Assembly: GCA_028701335.1 (NCBI GenBank)
Contig: JAQVQY010000011.1
Coordinates: forward strand, 1-37,219
Direction of reading: 5' to 3'
Length of the DNA stretch: 37,219 nucleotides
DNA from: Eubacteriales bacterium
Lineage (GTDB): Bacteria; Bacillota; Clostridia; Christensenellales; Aristaeellaceae
Shown: piece by piece, positions 7,654 to 16,334 of the stretch
Layout of the letters: each line of letters opens with the position of its first letter
Numbering within the stretch: the stretch's first letter is position 1
The notes under the pieces: model-generated
What the model was told of the DNA's origin: nothing
Databases searched by the model: none
What the model saw: only the letters and a program-made list of their open reading frames with translations
Position numbers and translations under genes: made by a program

Positions 7654-9027
7654 CTATTTCGCCTGGCGCAGGGCCCTCTTCCCTACCATAAACAGCACCA
7701 GCGCGGCCCAATACGCCGCGCACAGGCCGATGGTCAGCCACAGCATGCCCTCGGAGGTAGGGGCCAGGCCGATCAGGATGAGCATGGGCGCGCCGAAGAT
7801 GATGCCGGTGCCGCTTCCCACCACCAATTGGTCCGCCGCCGGGGTCTTGAACTCCGGGTCGATCTGGCGTAAGGGCAGAATGCCCGAGGAGATGGTGCCG
7901 GTGAGCATGCCGTACATGGCCACGAAGCTTTCGTCGGCGTAGCCCGGAGAGAGGATGGGAGTAAGCTTCTTCAGGTACCAGTATGTGATAATTCCGCCTG
8001 CCAGCGCCATCAGGATGAACGGCAGCCACAGGCTGTGCATGTCAGCGATGTCGATGGAAGCGATGCCCGCCACAATCATCAGGTCAAAGGCCAGGCCGGA
8101 GAGGCGGTTCAACAAGTAGTTGTTCTGGTATTGCCGGGTCATAACGCCGGTGCGCCTAAGCCCGCCCAAAATCGCCTTCACCAGCATCGCCATCAACGAC
8201 CCGGTGATGAAGTTGAAGCCCCAGAGCAGCGGTGTAAGCATATTGGCCAGGCCGGGGGCTACGGAGGTGATCAAATCAGCGATGGCCCGGGTGGCCAGGA
8301 AAGTGAGCAGATAGGTCACCAGCACCAGGGCCACCTGCATGCTCAGCCGGTCTACCGACTCGGCCACCGGCACCTCGTTCTCGTCCTGGAAGGTGTCGAT
8401 GGTGACAGAGCCGGATACCATGGGCTGATCCGTGACCGCAAGGTTCCGCTTGCGGATGACCCGGCGGGTATACCAGATGCCCACCATGCAGGCCACCAGG
8501 TAGCCCACCGCGGCAAGGGACAAGCCAAAGGATCGCCCGCCCACAAAACCCATGGCCTCATAGCTGCTGCCCACGTTGTTGGCCTGGCCCGGCCCCTGGC
8601 CAAAGGCCATGGGCAAAAGGATGCCCGCCGCCGGGAAGAAATCGGGCATGATCGTGTAGAACAGGATGACGGATATCAAGAGGCCGATAATGGCCTGCAC
8701 CAGGTAGGTGGAAACGATGAGCGCTCCCGCCTTGAAGGCAAACATTCCCCCGGTGCCCTCCTTGGTGGTGCGCAGGGTGAGGGCGATAAATCCCAGGGCG
8801 ATGCCGTGGTAGGTGACCATCTCCAAGAGGACCATTGGCACATTCAAAAGCCCTACCGAGCGGAGAATCAGCAGCAGGAAGCCTGCCAGCGCGGCCACCG
8901 GAATGAGGCTCTTGCGCACAAAAGCGATTTTCCGGGTGAGAATGTTGGCCACAAGCAGAAGCAGCGCGATAACCCCTGCCCAGATGAACATGGACCACAG
9001 CGCGGTATTGGTATTTGAGAAGTCCAT
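7654..9027 (-). CDS. gltS: Sodium:glutamate symporter (ESS family)
   Basis: A 457-residue protein with about ten or more membrane helices and the conserved ESS/GltS features: a GQGPGQANNVGSSYEAMGF stretch near the middle of the first half and YGMLTGTISSGILPLRQIDP with VVGSGTGIIFGAPMLI in the second half, the two inverted pore-like regions. It imports glutamate or a related dicarboxylic amino acid with sodium; substrate identity is by family only. GGGAGG lies 5 nt before the ATG. The ATG shares one base with the stop of the acyltransferase (TAATG), so the two are translationally coupled and end at the terminator near 7.6 kb. Confidence 0.88.
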   Translation of the reverse strand: MDFSNTNTALWSMFIWAGVIALLLLVANILTRKIAFVRKSLIPVAALAGFLLLILRSVGLLNVPMVLLEMVTYHGIALGFIALTLRTTKEGTGGMFAFKAGALIVSTYLVQAIIGLLISVILFYTIMPDFFPAAGILLPMAFGQGPGQANNVGSSYEAMGFVGGRSFGLSLAAVGYLVACMVGIWYTRRVIRKRNLAVTDQPMVSGSVTIDTFQDENEVPVAESVDRLSMQVALVLVTYLLTFLATRAIADLITSVAPGLANMLTPLLWGFNFITGSLMAMLVKAILGGLRRTGVMTRQYQNNYLLNRLSGLAFDLMIVAGIASIDIADMHSLWLPFILMALAGGIITYWYLKKLTPILSPGYADESFVAMYGMLTGTISSGILPLRQIDPEFKTPAADQLVVGSGTGIIFGAPMLILIGLAPTSEGMLWLTIGLCAAYWAALVLFMVGKRALRQAK

Positions 9028-10193
9028 TATTGCCTCCCGTCTTCCCTTAGTATTTGGAACATATCCCGGTATTTCAGGGCGTTAAACGGTCCCTGGGGAA
9101 CCAATTGATAGCGCCCGCCATCCCGCACCGCCAGAAGCAGGATGTTCTTGCGGTAGATTTCAAGGCTCACCAACTCTTCCATAAGGAAGTGCCTGTCCCC
9201 GATGGTGATGCCCGGGCGGCTCATGGCAAGTTCTCCCCTGGCAATGGGAATCAGCCGCCGCCCCCCGCCCCGCTGAAAGAGTTCCAGGCCCTTGTCACGA
9301 AGGACCGACTCCTCCCCCGCCGCCTGCACAAGCTCCTTCAGCCGCGCCCGCTGGCTGTCCTGCCACTGAGCAGGGTTCTTAAAGGGTTTCCCGCCCTCAA
9401 ACGCGCCATAAGGGCCAAACACCGCTTTCAGCCCGCAATGAAGGCAGATGACCGTGTTATCCCGGCTGGTTATCTGGCCCATTTCTCCGCACGCAGGGCA
9501 CCAGTACAGTGCGTGCTCCAGCCTCTGGGCCAGGCTCTTCCGACGGTAGGCCACGGGGTTCGCCTCTTGGTCCTTGAATGCGTCCACCGCCAGGTCCCGG
9601 GCGATTAACGCATTGACCTCCACCGGCGTCATGTTTATCAGCGTCTCATGAGAGTATATTCCCACCAATTCGCCAACAACCAGGCCTCTTCTGATGCCTT
9701 TCCCCCACCTCGGCAGCGCCAGGTGGGCCCCGGTGATGCGGTAGGTGATGAGCGTGGCCCCCACCGCCCGGGCTAGGCCTCCCGTGGCATCGGAGAAAGG
9801 GCCGGTGCGACCGTCAAAGCAGGTGTTGCCCTCCGGAAACAGGCACACGTTCTGCCCGCCGCGCAGGCGCCGGAGGATTCCCATGGCGGTGCCCGTGTCG
9901 GCGATGCCCTTGTGCTTGGCGATGGCGCCAAAGAGCGCCTCCAGCAGCCAGCCAAGCACCGGCGCGCGCAGAAGCGTGTCGCCAATCACAAACACCAGGG
10001 GAGATTTGAACGCGGCGCCTACCAGGGCGAAGTCCAGCTCCGTCACATGGTTTGCCAGCAGCAGGAAAGGGCCTTTTGGGTCCTCTTTCTCCGCCATCAG
10101 GTTAAAGCGCCACACGAAATAGGGAGCCACCAGCGCCCGGGCAACCCGATAGGCCAATGCGTGACGCCGCCAACCCTTCACCTGTTGCGCCAA
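9027..10193 (-). CDS. PlsC-like 1-acyl-glycerol-3-phosphate acyltransferase with zinc-ribbon and C-terminal domain
   Basis: A 388-residue membrane-associated acyltransferase. The HX4D catalytic motif is NHVTELD (H49, D54) and the acceptor-binding motif is FPEGNTCFDGRTG (119-131). Ordinary PlsC proteins are about 200-250 residues; here the catalytic part ends near 215 and is followed by a CPAC...CLHC zinc-ribbon (about 232-256) and a C-terminal part reading like a PH-type fold (ITIGDRHFLMEELVSLEIYR). A TTG start at 10193 is chosen because AAAGGA lies about 7 nt upstream; the next ATG (residue 33) would shorten the N-terminal helix. It has its own promoter and is coupled to gltS. Likely role: phospholipid acylation, possibly regulated through the extra domains. 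Confidence 0.82.
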   Translation of the reverse strand: MAQQVKGWRRHALAYRVARALVAPYFVWRFNLMAEKEDPKGPFLLLANHVTELDFALVGAAFKSPLVFVIGDTLLRAPVLGWLLEALFGAIAKHKGIADTGTAMGILRRLRGGQNVCLFPEGNTCFDGRTGPFSDATGGLARAVGATLITYRITGAHLALPRWGKGIRRGLVVGELVGIYSHETLINMTPVEVNALIARDLAVDAFKDQEANPVAYRRKSLAQRLEHALYWCPACGEMGQITSRDNTVICLHCGLKAVFGPYGAFEGGKPFKNPAQWQDSQRARLKELVQAAGEESVLRDKGLELFQRGGGRRLIPIARGELAMSRPGITIGDRHFLMEELVSLEIYRKNILLLAVRDGGRYQLVPQGPFNALKYRDMFQILREDGRQ

Positions 10194-10244
10194 GGCTTGT
10201 CCTTTCAGAGGCGGAAAACGCGCCGCCCCTCAAATATTGAACAC

Positions 10245-10273
10245 ATCATACCGCTTTTGTCTTTTTTTAACAA
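10245..10273 (-). promoter_or_regulatory. Internal promoter for the acyltransferase-gltS pair
   Basis: On the minus strand TTGTTA (10273-10268), 17-nt spacer, TATGAT (10250-10245). It lies in the 105-nt gap after murG, the only sizeable gap in the leftward run. Confidence 0.6.
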
Positions 10274-10298
10274 GGCTGCAGGCCATGGCGCCGCGTGT

Positions 10299-11372
10299 TT
10301 ACCGCGCCCCGCCCGCCATTTCCTCTATCAGCCTGAGCACGGCCTCCCGGCCGTCAGCCGGCGGCGCTGACGCCAGGGCGCCCCTAAGCCGGCCCGCGTC
10401 CGCCATCAAATCATTCAGCGCTCTCGCCAGTGTGTCCGGCGCCATGGCCTCCTGGGGCAGCACATGGGCCAGCCCCCGGGCGGCCAGGGAGTTGGCGTTT
10501 TCAATCTGGTCACCCCGGCTGGCGCCTTTGGGATAGGGCACCAGAAGCATGGGCTTCTTTAACGCCTGAAACTCAAAGATGGCGGTAGCGCCGGCCCGGG
10601 AGAGGACCAAATCGCTTGCCGCCAGGGCGTCCGCCAGCCCTTCGCCCAAAAACTCCGCCTGGAAGTAGCCGGGCGTCCCCTCAAAGGCCGGATCCAGATG
10701 CCTCTTGCCGCAGAGGTGCAGGATGTCCATCCGGGGCAGAAGAGCGCCAAGGGCCCCGCGCAGCGCGTCATTGATGGCCTTGGCGCCCTGGCTGCCGCCC
10801 ATCACCAGGAGGACCGGCTTGGAGCCCTTGAAGCCCGCCAACTGAAGGCCCCTATGGCGGTCCCCCTCAAACAGCGCTTCCCGGATGGGGAGCCCCGTGT
10901 GGATGCCCTTTTCCCCAATCATTTGGGCGCATTCGGGGAAGGCGGTGGCCACCCGCCCGGCAAACCTGGCGCTGATGCGGTTGGCAAGCCCCGGGCTTAA
11001 GTCGCTCTCATGGGCAAGCACAGGGATGCCCCTGAGGAAAGCCGCGGCCACCACAGGCACAGCCACAAAGCCGCCTTTTGAAAATACGATGTCCGGCTTA
11101 ATATTTCCCAGGATTTTATAGGACTGAAAAGCCCCCGCGATGACGCGGAAGGGGTCTGTCAGGTTCTGCCAGCTGAAGTAGCGCCGCAGCTTCCCGGTCT
11201 TAACCTGATGGTAGGTGACCCCGGGCCGGCTTTCCATCAGCCCCCGCTCCATCCCTTTTTCGGTGCCGATGTAGTGGATCTGATACCCAGCCTTAAGCAA
11301 GTGGGGCAGGAGCGCCAGGTGCGGCGTCACATGCCCGGCAGTTCCCCCGCCGGTGAGCACGATGGTCTTCAT
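10299..11372 (-). CDS. murG: MurG: lipid II-forming N-acetylglucosaminyltransferase
   Basis: A 357-residue GT-B glycosyltransferase (GT28). Motifs in order: the N-terminal glycine loop TGGGTAGHVTPHLALLP, FSKGGFVAVPVVAAAF and HESDLSPGLANR, then the UDP-GlcNAc site GGSQGAKAIND, SRAGATAIFEF, and GDQIENA. It transfers GlcNAc to lipid I at the inner face of the membrane. The HESD-type sequence matches the stand-alone MurG common in Clostridia rather than the dcw-cluster copy. It overlaps potC by 4 nt (ATGA) and follows the pot genes instead of lying with mur/fts genes; whether another murG exists elsewhere cannot be seen. Confidence 0.93.
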   Translation of the reverse strand: MKTIVLTGGGTAGHVTPHLALLPHLLKAGYQIHYIGTEKGMERGLMESRPGVTYHQVKTGKLRRYFSWQNLTDPFRVIAGAFQSYKILGNIKPDIVFSKGGFVAVPVVAAAFLRGIPVLAHESDLSPGLANRISARFAGRVATAFPECAQMIGEKGIHTGLPIREALFEGDRHRGLQLAGFKGSKPVLLVMGGSQGAKAINDALRGALGALLPRMDILHLCGKRHLDPAFEGTPGYFQAEFLGEGLADALAASDLVLSRAGATAIFEFQALKKPMLLVPYPKGASRGDQIENANSLAARGLAHVLPQEAMAPDTLARALNDLMADAGRLRGALASAPPADGREAVLRLIEEMAGGAR

Positions 11373-12217
11373 GAGTCTGCTTTGACGGACTTAAGCCGCC
11401 TGCGCTCAGCCCGGGCCTGGAGCAATTGCCCCATGCCCACCAGGAAAAACACCGCCACCAGCATCACTGTGCACAGCGCGTTTACATGGGGCGGCACACC
11501 CACCTTCACCGATGAATACACCTTCAGCGGCAGCGTGGTGGTGGTGGGCCCGTTGACAAAAAAGCTGATGACAAAGTCGTCCATGCTCATGGCGAAGGCC
11601 AACAGGCAGCCGGAAATTACCGCCGGGAGCGCCAGGGGGAGGGTCACCGTGGTGAGGGCGCGCAGCGGGCTTGCCCCCAGGTCCCTCGCGGCCTCCTCAA
11701 GCCCCGGGTCAAGCGTGGCCAGGCGGCCCTTCACCGTGATGAAGATATAGGGCACACAGAAGGTGATGTGGGAGAGCACCAGCGTCACCATGCCAAAGGA
11801 CATTTTCAGCGCTGTGAACAGCGCCATAAAGGCGATACCAAGGATAATCTCCGGGATCATGATGGGCAGCACCGCCAGCTGCTCCCCCAGGCTTAACGCC
11901 GCGGCCCCGGCCTTGCCCAGCACACTCTTGCGCACGGGCCTGCGCGCCAGGCCAATGGCTCCCAGGGTGCCGATGACGGCGGACAAAAGCACGCTCCAGA
12001 AGGCGATGGACAGGGAGTTCATCAACGCCTGGCCATAGCCGGTGATGGGGTCAAAGAGGTTCTCATACCACTGCATGGAAAAGCCCTCAAACTGGAAGTT
12101 GGCCGTGCGCCCGGGGTTTGAGTTGAATGAAAACAGCACCACCACCAGAATCGGCAGGTAGAGCAGCACCAGCACCAGGGCCATATACACCCCGGCCCAG
12201 GGGGAATTCTTCTTCAT
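11369..12217 (-). CDS. potC: Spermidine/putrescine-type ABC transporter permease PotC
   Basis: A 282-residue permease with six membrane helices and the EAA loop that docks the ATPase: EEAARDLGASPLRALTTVTL (about 185-205). FSMDDFVISFF near 225-236 is typical of PotC. The ATG immediately follows the potB stop, and the end overlaps murG by 4 nt, so the operon is tightly coupled. It works with PotA and PotB; polyamine specificity is inferred from family resemblance, as the binding protein is absent here. Confidence 0.9.
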   Translation of the reverse strand: MKKNSPWAGVYMALVLVLLYLPILVVVLFSFNSNPGRTANFQFEGFSMQWYENLFDPITGYGQALMNSLSIAFWSVLLSAVIGTLGAIGLARRPVRKSVLGKAGAAALSLGEQLAVLPIMIPEIILGIAFMALFTALKMSFGMVTLVLSHITFCVPYIFITVKGRLATLDPGLEEAARDLGASPLRALTTVTLPLALPAVISGCLLAFAMSMDDFVISFFVNGPTTTTLPLKVYSSVKVGVPPHVNALCTVMLVAVFFLVGMGQLLQARAERRRLKSVKADS

Positions 12218-13069
12218 CTAAAACACCATCGTTTCGGCGCTCCCGCCCCTTTTGCGGTAGAGCAGGATCACAAGGCCGGTGAGCGCCAGCAGCACCACCG
12301 AGAGCGCCGCGGCAAACGGCAGGTCCCGGCTTTTTAACAGCTCATTATGCACCATGTTGCCCCAGAGCATGGTGTTGGAGCCCCCCAGCAGGTCGCTTAG
12401 GAAAAAGAGCCCGATGGAGGGGATAAAGGTGAGCACCAGCCCCGCCAGGATGCCCGGCATGGTCATGGGCACTACCACGGTAAAGAATGCCTTGATGGGA
12501 TTGGCACCCAGGTCCCGTGCCGCCTCCACCACCGACCAGTCCAGCCGCTCGGCCGCCGAATACACCGGCAGCACCATAAAGGGAATCATGGCATACACCA
12601 TGCCCACCAGCACGGCAAAGTCCGTGTATAAAAGTTTCAGCGGCCTTTCCACCAGCCCCAGGGCCAAAATCGCCTGGTTGATGGGGCCGGAGGCTGAGAA
12701 CAGGATTTTCCAGCCGTAGATACGGATCAGGGCGTTGGTCCAGAAGGGCACAATGACCAAAAGCAGTATCCAGGTGCGCGCTTTGGGCCTGGCCTTGGCC
12801 ATGAAGTAGGCGAAGGGATAGCCGATCAGCAGGCAGAAAAGCGCCGTCAGCCCGGCCAGCCTCAGGCTTAAGAGGAGGGAGCGCAGGTAGATGGGGCTGG
12901 CGATCCGCTCATAATTGTGCGGTGAGACAGGGGGGGACGCGGTAAAGCCCTCCCCCCGGGTGAGGAAGCTCAGGCCGATGATATACATCAGGCTCACACC
13001 CACAAACAGCGCGGCGTACACGGCCATGGGGATGGCCATGGCCTCCCGCCGGTGGACCGGGCGCTTCAC
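12218..13069 (-). CDS. potB: Spermidine/putrescine-type ABC transporter permease PotB
   Basis: A 283-residue permease with six membrane helices. Family hallmarks are PFWTNALIRIYGW, the EAA loop VVEAARDLGANPIKAFFTVV, and FIPSIGLFFLSDLLGGSNT. It overlaps the end of potA by 4 nt. It forms the transmembrane channel with PotC, energised by PotA. Confidence 0.9.
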   Translation of the reverse strand: MKRPVHRREAMAIPMAVYAALFVGVSLMYIIGLSFLTRGEGFTASPPVSPHNYERIASPIYLRSLLLSLRLAGLTALFCLLIGYPFAYFMAKARPKARTWILLLVIVPFWTNALIRIYGWKILFSASGPINQAILALGLVERPLKLLYTDFAVLVGMVYAMIPFMVLPVYSAAERLDWSVVEAARDLGANPIKAFFTVVVPMTMPGILAGLVLTFIPSIGLFFLSDLLGGSNTMLWGNMVHNELLKSRDLPFAAALSVVLLALTGLVILLYRKRGGSAETMVF

Positions 13070-14169
13070 GACGCAGCCTCCAGGTCATCCCGCACGATCA
13101 CGGCTGAGGCCTGATGCCACCAGAGGCAGACCTTGTCCCCCACCACGCAGGGCACCTCCCCCTCAGTGGGATGGCGGCTTTTTAGCACCTGGCCGTCGGG
13201 CAGGCGGATTACGCACACCCGCTCGCCCCCGGCATAGCGGCTTTCCGTCAGGATGCCGGACACCTGGCAGGGTTCCTTGACCGGGGCGGCTGACATATAC
13301 AGCCGCTCCGCCCGAATGCTCAGGCACAACGGGTCCCCGAGGCTGATCCACAGGTCGCTGTCCGCTGGCAGGGTGATGCCGCCCACGTCCATCAGCACGC
13401 CGTCATCCCTGACGGCCGCCGCGCGCCCGTGCAGGAGGTTGGTTTCGCCTATAAAGCTGGCGGCAAAGGCCGTCTCAGGCTTTTCATACAGCGCTTCGGG
13501 TGAGCCCACCTGCACAAAGCGCCCGTCCCGCATCAAGGCGATGCGGTCTGACATGCCCAGCGCCTCCTCCTGGTCGTGGGTGATGTAGATGAAGGTGATG
13601 CCAAGGCTTTGCTGCATGCGCTTTAATTCCTGCTGCATCTGCCGGCGCAGCTGCAGATCAAGCGCGCCCAGGGGCTCATCCAGCAAAAGGATGCGCGGGG
13701 AGAGTACCAGGGAGCGGGCAATGGCCACCCTTTGGCGCTGGCCGCCGGATAGCTGGCTGGGCTGGCGTTTGCCGTAGCCTTCCAGCTGCACCAACTGAAG
13801 CATCTTCTCCGTCGCTTCTTTCATCTCCTGGCGGGAAGCGCCCCGCATCCTCAGGCCATAGGCGATGTTCTTCTCCACATTCATGTGGGGAAAGAGGGCG
13901 TAATTCTGGAACACCGTGTTCACCTGGCGCTTTTCCGGCGGCAGGCTGGTGATGTCCTCTCCGTTTAAAAGGACCACCCCCCGGCTGGGCATTTCCAGGC
14001 CGGCGATGATCCTCAAAGTGGTGGTTTTCCCGCAGCCGGAGGGGCCCAGCAGTGTTAAAAACTCCCCCTCGTAGACGTCCAGGCTCACCCCGCTTAGGGC
14101 CTCCTGGGTGTCAAAGACCTTGTGCAGGTCCCTGAGGGATAAAAGGGCCTGGCGTTCAGCCACGGGCAT
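13066..14169 (-). CDS. potA: Spermidine/putrescine-type ABC transporter ATPase PotA
   Basis: A 367-residue importer ATPase: Walker A GPSGCGKTTT, Q-loop VFQNYALFPHM, signature LSGGQRQRVAIARSL, Walker B ILLLDEPLGALD and switch His ITHDQEEAL, followed by a TOBE-type regulatory part (LSIRAERLYM). I start at ATG 14169 (MPVAERQ). GAGGAGG lies only 3 nt upstream, so the GTG two codons later (spacing about 9 nt) may be the true start. The gene overlaps the end of the glycosyltransferase by 14 nt. A longer in-frame N-terminus (to 14307) is antisense-like and rejected. Confidence 0.9.
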   Translation of the reverse strand: MPVAERQALLSLRDLHKVFDTQEALSGVSLDVYEGEFLTLLGPSGCGKTTTLRIIAGLEMPSRGVVLLNGEDITSLPPEKRQVNTVFQNYALFPHMNVEKNIAYGLRMRGASRQEMKEATEKMLQLVQLEGYGKRQPSQLSGGQRQRVAIARSLVLSPRILLLDEPLGALDLQLRRQMQQELKRMQQSLGITFIYITHDQEEALGMSDRIALMRDGRFVQVGSPEALYEKPETAFAASFIGETNLLHGRAAAVRDDGVLMDVGGITLPADSDLWISLGDPLCLSIRAERLYMSAAPVKEPCQVSGILTESRYAGGERVCVIRLPDGQVLKSRHPTEGEVPCVVGDKVCLWWHQASAVIVRDDLEAAS

Positions 14170-15100
14170 TTTCCTCCTCATAGCCGCGGGTGCGGGCCAC
14201 CACATACAAGGGCCGCCCCTTGACCTCCTCATACACCCGCGCCAGATAGGCGCCCAGGATGCCCAGGGCGGCCAGGATGCTGCCGGTGGCCAGGCAGGTA
14301 ACGGCATAGCGCATAACGCCCCCTGCGTTTCCCCCGGCGATGGCCATCACCAGCGCGATGAGGAGCAGAAGCCCCCCCATAAACAGCCAGATCAGCCCCA
14401 GCCACAAGGCCCACAGCAGCGGCTTTTCCGAAAAGCTCATGATACCGTGGGCAGCCAGGCGCAGCATTTTCTTTAATGGATAGTGTGTTTCCCCGGCGTA
14501 GCGGCGGTCCCGGTCATACAGCACCGCCTCCTGCTCAAACCCCGCCCAGGCGAACATTCCTCTAAGGTAGCGGGCGTGCTCCGGCATATCCCGGATAACG
14601 TCCGCCACCTTTTTGTCCACCAAGCGGAAATCGCCGGTATCCTCAGGGAAGATGTCCCCGGCGATTTTCCTGAGCACCCGGTAGTAAACTTTGGCGCTCC
14701 ACTCCTTAAACTTGCTCTCGCCCGCCCGGCTCCTGCGCTTGCCATATACCACCCCGGCGCCCGCTTTCCAGCGAGCGGCCATTTCGGGGATGATTTCCGG
14801 CGGATCCTGCAGGTCCGCGTCGATAATCACCACCGCCTGGCCCTGGGCATAGTCCAGGCCTGCTGACACAGCCACCTGATGCCCCCGGTTGGCGGCAAAA
14901 TGCAGCACGCGGACGCAATCATCCCCATCCGCGAGCTTGTCAAGCATGGCCGGGGTATCATCCCGGCTGCCGTCGTTCACATAGACCAGCTCATAGCTCT
15001 CCCCCATCCCCCGCATCACGTTCGTCAGGCGGCGGTGGGTTTCACCAATGGATTCTTCCTCGTTATAGCAGGGGATGACCACCGAATAGACCGGGTCCAT
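14156..15100 (-). CDS. GT2 polyprenyl-phosphate glycosyltransferase (GtrB/DPM1-like)
   Basis: A 314-residue enzyme. The catalytic GT-A domain fills about residues 1-210: YSVVIPCYNEEESI, YVNDGSRDDTPAML, the DxD motif in VIIDADLQDPPE (D94, D96) and EDTGDFRLVDKKV. Two membrane helices follow at about 233-258 and 268-290, the layout of GtrB-type enzymes that move a sugar onto undecaprenyl phosphate for later flipping. AGGAGG lies about 8 nt before the ATG. No flippase (GtrA) or GtrC partner is in the window, so the destination of the sugar is unknown. It is between the NYN gene and potA in one operon. Confidence 0.88.
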   Translation of the reverse strand: MDPVYSVVIPCYNEEESIGETHRRLTNVMRGMGESYELVYVNDGSRDDTPAMLDKLADGDDCVRVLHFAANRGHQVAVSAGLDYAQGQAVVIIDADLQDPPEIIPEMAARWKAGAGVVYGKRRSRAGESKFKEWSAKVYYRVLRKIAGDIFPEDTGDFRLVDKKVADVIRDMPEHARYLRGMFAWAGFEQEAVLYDRDRRYAGETHYPLKKMLRLAAHGIMSFSEKPLLWALWLGLIWLFMGGLLLLIALVMAIAGGNAGGVMRYAVTCLATGSILAALGILGAYLARVYEEVKGRPLYVVARTRGYEEENARG

Positions 15101-15120
15101 GGCCGCTCCTCCTCTTTTGC

Positions 15121-16113
15121 TTACAGCATTTTGATCAACATGTTCTTCTGCTGATCCATTTCCAGCGCCAGCACCTTTTCCTTTTCCAGGGCTTTGAGCA
15201 GGTCGCTGAAGCGCTTGTAGCCCACGTTCTTCTCCTGGAAGTCCGGGTAGAGGCCCTGGATGTCGGCCTTTAAGATGCTGGGGTTGATGCGCTCAAAGCC
15301 GTCTTCCTTGTAGTGCTTCAGCTGCTCCCGGAATACCTCCACCCAGTTCTCGGGCGTCAGCTGCGCCTTGGCCTTGCCTTCCTCAGCCGTTTCAGCGGCC
15401 AGGGACACCATCACATTGTAGTTGTCCGAGCGCACCTTGATCACGCCGTATTTCTGGGACAGCTTGGTGAGCAGTTTGCCAAAGGTGTTGCAGCCGTAGC
15501 GCTTCTCGTTGAAGTCGGGCCTTAGGCGCAGGAGGATACCCTTTAGTTCGCTGGCGAAAATCTCCTCTTCGTTGTGGTCATCCAGGATACTCTCAATGAG
15601 CTTGAGCAGCTCGGTTTCGCCGCCGGAGCCGTTTTCCTCGCTGGACTTCTTGGCCTTCTCCGGCGCGCGCCGGACAGTAACGGACTCCAGGAAGAGAAAC
15701 TCGTTGCAGGCGTTGATAAAAATGGAGCTGGCCACCTCGGAGCGCGAGATGCCCAGCACAAACTTGCCCATACTCTTGAGTTTGCCCACCAGGGGGGTAT
15801 AGTCCGAGTCGCCTGACACGATGCAGAAAGAGTCGATGAGGGGGTTGGTGTAGGCCACTTCCATGGCGTCCAGCACCAGGAGGATATCGGCGTTGTTCTT
15901 CTGCGCCACGCCGTAGCGCAGGGAGGGGACAACGGTAAAGGTGTTGGAGAGCAATAGTTCTTTCAGCGCGCCGAACTTTTCGGTGTAGCCATAAACTTTG
16001 CCCATGAGGATGTCGCCGCGGATTTTGACCTTCTCCAAAACGTTGTTCAAGGTCTCCACCTTGGCTCCTGCGTTTTCCAGGTCGACGAAAATCGCGAACC
16101 GTGATGTACTCAA
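15121..16113 (-). CDS. NYN-domain protein with two LOTUS/OST-HTH domains
   Basis: A 330-residue cytoplasmic protein. Residues 1-148 are an NYN (PIN-like nuclease) domain: FAIFVDLENA with D11, NNADILLVLDAMEVA with D76 and D82, and SGDSDYTPLVGKLK with D102 and D104, so the acidic metal-site residues appear intact. Two OST-HTH/LOTUS domains follow: about 167-238 (FGKLLTKLSQ) and 256-328 (RFSDLLKALEK), joined by charged linkers. LOTUS domains bind RNA, including G-rich RNA in studied cases, so a regulated RNase is plausible. The TTG at 16113 is supported by AGGAG 9 nt upstream. It heads the leftward operon with a glycosyltransferase and pot genes. Confidence 0.9.
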   Translation of the reverse strand: MSTSRFAIFVDLENAGAKVETLNNVLEKVKIRGDILMGKVYGYTEKFGALKELLLSNTFTVVPSLRYGVAQKNNADILLVLDAMEVAYTNPLIDSFCIVSGDSDYTPLVGKLKSMGKFVLGISRSEVASSIFINACNEFLFLESVTVRRAPEKAKKSSEENGSGGETELLKLIESILDDHNEEEIFASELKGILLRLRPDFNEKRYGCNTFGKLLTKLSQKYGVIKVRSDNYNVMVSLAAETAEEGKAKAQLTPENWVEVFREQLKHYKEDGFERINPSILKADIQGLYPDFQEKNVGYKRFSDLLKALEKEKVLALEMDQQKNMLIKML

Positions 16114-16267
16114 AATAAAAAACTCCTAACTTTTGGCGGCCTGGCCGCCGTGCTTGGCCTTTTGGGGCCACATAAACTATAACATATCACGCGCCCTTTT
16201 GGAAGAAATGCCGTGGCCCACGCGTTATATCATTCGAAGGGCTCCTTCCGGCACCTTTCAGGATCGA

Positions 16268-16296
16268 TTGACAGGGTAAGAATTCTGTAATAGAAT
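16268..16296 (+). promoter_or_regulatory. Promoter of the giant surface protein gene
   Basis: TTGACA (16268-16273), 17-nt spacer, TAGAAT (16291-16296): eleven of twelve consensus bases. The start would be near 16303, giving a leader of about 30 nt. Confidence 0.8.
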
Positions 16297-16334
16297 TGTA
16301 ACGAATATGATGCCCACAAGAGGAGGCCAGGTTC

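Noticed and set aside
8035-9018. Plus-strand open frame of 327 codons opposite gltS
   Set aside because: Gln/His/Gly-rich translation typical of the antisense of membrane-protein codons; gltS on the other strand has clear family motifs, start and terminator.
14170-14307. N-terminal extension of PotA by 46 residues
   Set aside because: Trp/Pro-rich translation antisense in character to nothing known and lying in the glycosyltransferase's coding end; PotA family starts near MPVAERQ, next to a ribosome binding site.
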